Notes under the pieces: generated by a model
What the model was told of the DNA's origin: nothing
Database searches by the model: none
The model's input: only the letters and a program-made list of their open reading frames with translations
Shown: piece after piece, positions 45,503-48,034 of the stretch
Position numbering within the stretch: position 1 is the first letter of the stretch
Layout of the letters: every line of letters starts with the position of its first letter
Origin: Hyphomicrobiales bacterium
GTDB taxonomy: Bacteria > Pseudomonadota > Alphaproteobacteria > Rhizobiales > Beijerinckiaceae
Assembly (NCBI GenBank): GCA_003963405.1
Contig: RXIY01000068.1
Coordinates: forward strand, 1-48,034
DNA length: 48,034 nt
Direction of reading: 5' to 3'
Program-made: the position numbers and the translations under genes

Positions 45503-46320
45503 GCGGTCGATGGTTCAAGGTCTCGGAAGCCATCCTATTCGACCGTCGCAAGCAAAAGCTTCCGGCCGGGCTCTTTCGCTGCTTCGTCAATTTGATGGCC
45601 TGCCGGTCTTGGTCCGGCGGGCGGCTTCCCTCTCTTGAAGATATGTCTTTCATTTTGCGGACCTCGCCGGATGCGCTCGCGCGCCGGCTGCGCCGTCTCG
45701 AAGAGGCGGGGCTCGTGGTCGAAACGAATGGTGTTTGGGAAATCGTCGAAGATCAGGAAGACGCGGACCCGCTCTCGCCGGCGGAGCGCACGCGGCGGTG
45801 GCGCGAGCGGCGCCAGCGTGACGGTGCGTGTGACGGCGTTGGTGACGCTTCTGTGACGGCGCGTGACGCCCAGAATAGAGAAGACTCAGAAGAGACAGAA
45901 TCCGCGCGCGAGAGGGACGAAGGATTCGAAAAATTCCTCGCCGCCTTTCCCGAGCGGGAGGAACCGCACGCTCTCGCCCCGGCGCGCGCGGCGTGGCGCA
46001 AGGCGATAGACGAGGGCGAGGACCCCGAGGCGATCATAGCGGGCGCGCGGAGCTACAGGACCGCAACGGCCGGACGCGAGCGCCGTTTCGTGGCGAGCGC
46101 CGCGCGATGGCTTTCGGAAGGTCGCTGGCGCGGCGCCGGCGCGAAGCCGGCCGGGCCGATCGAAGAGCCGGGCGTGTGGATCCCGGGCGACTCGCCCGAA
46201 TGGCGAGCTTGGGCGGTTCACTGGCACGAAACACGCGGCGTCTCGCCGCCAAGGGATTCTAAGAACGGTTGGCGTTTTCCGACGCCATTGCCGCCCGCGC
46301 GGATCGCGGCGGGCGTGTGA
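45499..46320 (+). CDS. Winged-helix replication-initiator-like protein
   Basis: A 273-residue product with AAGGGGGTGA upstream. The N-terminal 80 residues (RWFKVSEAILFDRRKQKLPA, LRTSPDALARRLRRLEEAGL) look like the winged-helix domain of phage replication proteins. A charged linker (TRRWRERRQRDGACDG) and a helical C-terminal part follow. Assignment is from pattern and context, not firm homology. Confidence 0.6.
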   Translation: MSGRWFKVSEAILFDRRKQKLPAGLFRCFVNLMACRSWSGGRLPSLEDMSFILRTSPDALARRLRRLEEAGLVVETNGVWEIVEDQEDADPLSPAERTRRWRERRQRDGACDGVGDASVTARDAQNREDSEETESARERDEGFEKFLAAFPEREEPHALAPARAAWRKAIDEGEDPEAIIAGARSYRTATAGRERRFVASAARWLSEGRWRGAGAKPAGPIEEPGVWIPGDSPEWRAWAVHWHETRGVSPPRDSKNGWRFPTPLPPARIAAGV

Positions 46321-46411
46321 TAGTTGCGATGGGATAGGACGGCCATCCGACAAGGCGGGAGCGCATCGCCCGCTTTCCCATCGCTCATACGATGCTCGCG
46401 GATGCGCGCGA

Positions 46412-47035
46412 ATGAACGATAAGAAGCCAACGCCTGATGATCTTTTATTTTTGTCTATACTCGCAATTGAGAATGAGGATGAAAATGAAGCGTTTCAAAG
46501 GTGCGCCAATGATGATCAAGCTTGGCAAGAATTTTACAACAGGGGACGGTTTCTTGGTCTCCAACTACTTCTGAGCTTGCACGCAAAATTCGAGGAATTA
46601 ACTCCCGAAGCCAGCGCAAATGAGAGGTTGTTGCATCGGGGGCTTCTGATGTTTTTGGGAGAAAACTTAAAGAATTTGAATAAATATATTGAGGCAATAC
46701 CCGACAAAACCTTACAGATGCAAATAGCCGCAATTGCCGATGAAATGTTTGAGCAATGCGCGCGTCTAGGCAAATTTTCCGCGTCCCTCCCTTTGGTGCG
46801 TAACTCTCAAAATATCAAGCGGACAAAGCCAGCCCGAAAAGCTCGCGGTGCAGTGAAGCAAAAGCGCCAAGAAATAATAAAGCGGAACTATAAGGGTGAC
46901 CTTCGGGCCGATAGCAAGTGCGTTCGCGGCGTCCTGCGTCAATTAGGGAAAATTTTCACGGATGCGGGATTGAAGCTCCCAAGCGAAAAGACAATCGAAC
47001 GCGACATTTCGGACATTCTGTCAGAACGTCCGTAA
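46412..47035 (+). CDS. Hypothetical protein, AT-rich gene, 207 residues
   Basis: Helical protein with acidic N-terminal half and a basic middle (KRTKPARKARGAVKQKRQEI), ending in GKIFTDAGLKLPSEKTIERD. The last is the form of a resolvase- or regulator-like terminal helix, but I do not recognise the family. The gene is clearly more AT-rich than its neighbours. Its stop codon is just past the first 21-bp palindrome. Confidence 0.65.
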   Translation: MNDKKPTPDDLLFLSILAIENEDENEAFQRCANDDQAWQEFYNRGRFLGLQLLLSLHAKFEELTPEASANERLLHRGLLMFLGENLKNLNKYIEAIPDKTLQMQIAAIADEMFEQCARLGKFSASLPLVRNSQNIKRTKPARKARGAVKQKRQEIIKRNYKGDLRADSKCVRGVLRQLGKIFTDAGLKLPSEKTIERDISDILSERP

Positions 47036-47072
47036 ATTTTTCGCCCCATTAGGACATTCTGCCAGAATGTCC
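47011..47072. promoter_or_regulatory. Two 21-bp palindromes
   Basis: GGACATTCTG-C-CAGAATGTCC (47052-47072) is a perfect palindrome with one central base. A near-copy (47011-47031) differs in the central base and one arm base. The starts are 41 bp apart, roughly four DNA turns. They span the end of the 207-residue gene and the spacer before the AlpA-like gene, fitting a pair of operators. Confidence 0.7.
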
Positions 47073-47155
47073 ATAAATCGCGCGGATGCTGGCGGACATA
47101 GGCGCAAAACTGGATAATTTCGCGGGCTATCTCGTTTCATTGGAGATAGTCCCCG

Positions 47156-47425
47156 ATGCAATCCAACACGAAATCTCACCGCGCCAAGGCGAAGGTTACG
47201 ACCTCTGAGTCGAACGCTACGCCGCCCAGCGGCGGGAATACACAAGCGCCCGACGCCGCGCCTCTCGCGTTCCGGGTGCATGACTTTTGTGTGCGCCTAG
47301 GCGTGAGTCCCTCCACCTTCTGGAAATACGCAGCCCTTGGGAAGATCCACACAATTCGCATAGGCGGCCGGACCCTGATTCCCGCCGACGAAGCCGCCCG
47401 CATTCTTCGCGAGGGCGTGCAATGA
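47156..47425 (+). CDS. AlpA-like helix-turn-helix protein
   Basis: An 89-residue product with TGGAGATAG upstream. A Ser/Thr/Lys-rich N-terminal 38 residues precedes the excisionase-type domain (RVHDFCVRLGVSPSTFWKYA, then IHTIRIGGRTLIPADEAARI). It probably acts in regulation or excision of element 2. Confidence 0.85.
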   Translation: MQSNTKSHRAKAKVTTSESNATPPSGGNTQAPDAAPLAFRVHDFCVRLGVSPSTFWKYAALGKIHTIRIGGRTLIPADEAARILREGVQ

Positions 47426-47763
47426 AACTGCGAATCCTCTCTCTTTCCGAGAAGATCAAGGCTGGCGAGCGCGTCCTTTCATTGGCTTTTGGCCACTATG
47501 AAAAGCGGCCGGCGCTCAAAGCCGCGCTCCCCGAAAATGCAACGGTCATTTTCAGAACGGACGAAATCAAAATTTCCCTCCCGCGCCGCCGGCCGTTGTT
47601 TCTCTTTCGCGAGCGCCGCCGCTGGGGAAGATGGGGCGCCCAGCGGTGGCGGTTGGGGAAGCGAACGGGCGAGCGGCTCATCTACGGACTTGCGAAGCTC
47701 TTGCGCCTCCCCGTCCCTATGACGGCGGACAGGTTGCTTGACGCCGCCGGGTGGCGCCAATGA
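47422..47763 (+). CDS. Small basic protein, unknown
   Basis: A 113-residue product from ATG 47422 (ATGA overlap with the AlpA-like gene). The middle is strongly Arg/Trp-rich (RERRRWGRWGAQRWRLGKRT). Function unknown; it overlaps the primase gene start by 4 bases. Confidence 0.6.
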   Translation: MKLRILSLSEKIKAGERVLSLAFGHYEKRPALKAALPENATVIFRTDEIKISLPRRRPLFLFRERRRWGRWGAQRWRLGKRTGERLIYGLAKLLRLPVPMTADRLLDAAGWRQ

Positions 47764-48034
47764 CGGGCCGCGCAATCGCCTTCGAACGGCTCGCCCGCGA
47801 AGCGGCGGGCCGCGCCGAAACCATCGTTTCCCGGTGGCTTCCCGAGGGCCGGCGAGAGGGCGGCGAATGGGTTTCCCGCAATCCGCGCCGCGCGGATCGC
47901 AAGGCCGGTAGCTTCAAGGTGAATCTCCGCACGGGCCGCTGGGCCGATTTCGCCACGGGCGACAAAGGCGGCGATCTGATTAGCCTCGCCGCCTTTTTGT
48001 TCGACCTCGACCAAGGCGAGGCCGCGCGCCGCGT
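47760..48034 (+). CDS. Phage/plasmid primase-like protein, N-terminal part (runs off window)
   Basis: Open from ATG 47760 to the window end, 91 codons. The pattern GGEWVSRNPRRADRKAGSFK, then RTGRWADFATGDKGGDLISL, is the N-terminal region of primase/helicase proteins of satellites and plasmids (zinc-free relatives of the CHC2 region). It is ATGA-coupled to the previous gene. The rest, presumably with Toprim or helicase domains, is outside the window. Confidence 0.8.
   Translation, partial: MTGRAIAFERLAREAAGRAETIVSRWLPEGRREGGEWVSRNPRRADRKAGSFKVNLRTGRWADFATGDKGGDLISLAAFLFDLDQGEAARR

Larger units (their letters stand above)
43264..48034. mobile_element. Integrative element 2, left part
   Basis: Starts at the 47-bp tRNA fragment, with a P4-type integrase 163 bp inside, followed by unknown genes, a replication-like protein, an AlpA-like protein and a primase start. 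The right end lies outside the window. Gene order integrase, regulator, primase again resembles a satellite or P4-type element. Confidence 0.8.

Overview
The window is from a high-GC alphaproteobacterium. The ribosomal gene order, the cutA/sppA/ihfB/lapA run and the style of the island proteins suggest Hyphomicrobiales (Rhizobiales), possibly the Methylocystis/Methylosinus group. That placement is recalled from protein likeness and was not tested.

Bases 1-21495 are conserved chromosome, all on the + strand. A tuf gene (missing only the A of its ATG) leads into the S10-spc-alpha ribosomal superoperon: rpsJ to rplO, secY, adk, then rpsM, rpsK, rpoA and rplQ. An Hsp70/YegD-type ATPase gene sits between adk and rpsM, and a promoter-like site precedes rpsM. 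The rpsQ-rplN spacer is unusually long and holds a strong nested hairpin. A terminator after rplQ lies inside a remnant DUF4260 gene. Envelope and DNA-binding genes follow (Deg protease, cutA, sppA, ihfB, lapA), ending with tRNA-Thr(CGT).

Bases 21449-43310 are a 21.8-kb island inserted at the 3' end of that tRNA. It is bounded by a 47-bp direct repeat, with a tyrosine integrase just inside the right repeat. From left to right it carries an SRAP abasic-site protein; a 1961-bp IS1595-like cassette with perfect 8-bp target duplication, two passenger genes and a dead transposase; a Xre-RES toxin-antitoxin pair; a leftward operon of unknown proteins divergent from a XRE regulator with twin operators; two small secreted proteins; a replication block (AlpA-like protein, small overlapping genes, DUF3987 primase/helicase-like protein) containing repeated TGTCAGTTC motifs; more small secreted proteins; a partial phage module (two virion-interior-like proteins and DUF5681) without capsid, portal or large terminase; a HicA-like protein and a lipoprotein. 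This resembles a phage satellite or a heavily reduced prophage. Three full-length CtrA-type boxes lie in the island's intergenic DNA.

Bases 43264-48034 begin a second element. The same 47-bp tRNA fragment is its left end, followed by an unrelated P4-type integrase, small unknown genes, a replication-initiator-like protein, two 21-bp palindromes, an AlpA-like protein and the start of a primase gene that runs off the window. Two different integrases have thus used the same tRNA-Thr site, giving a tandem array.
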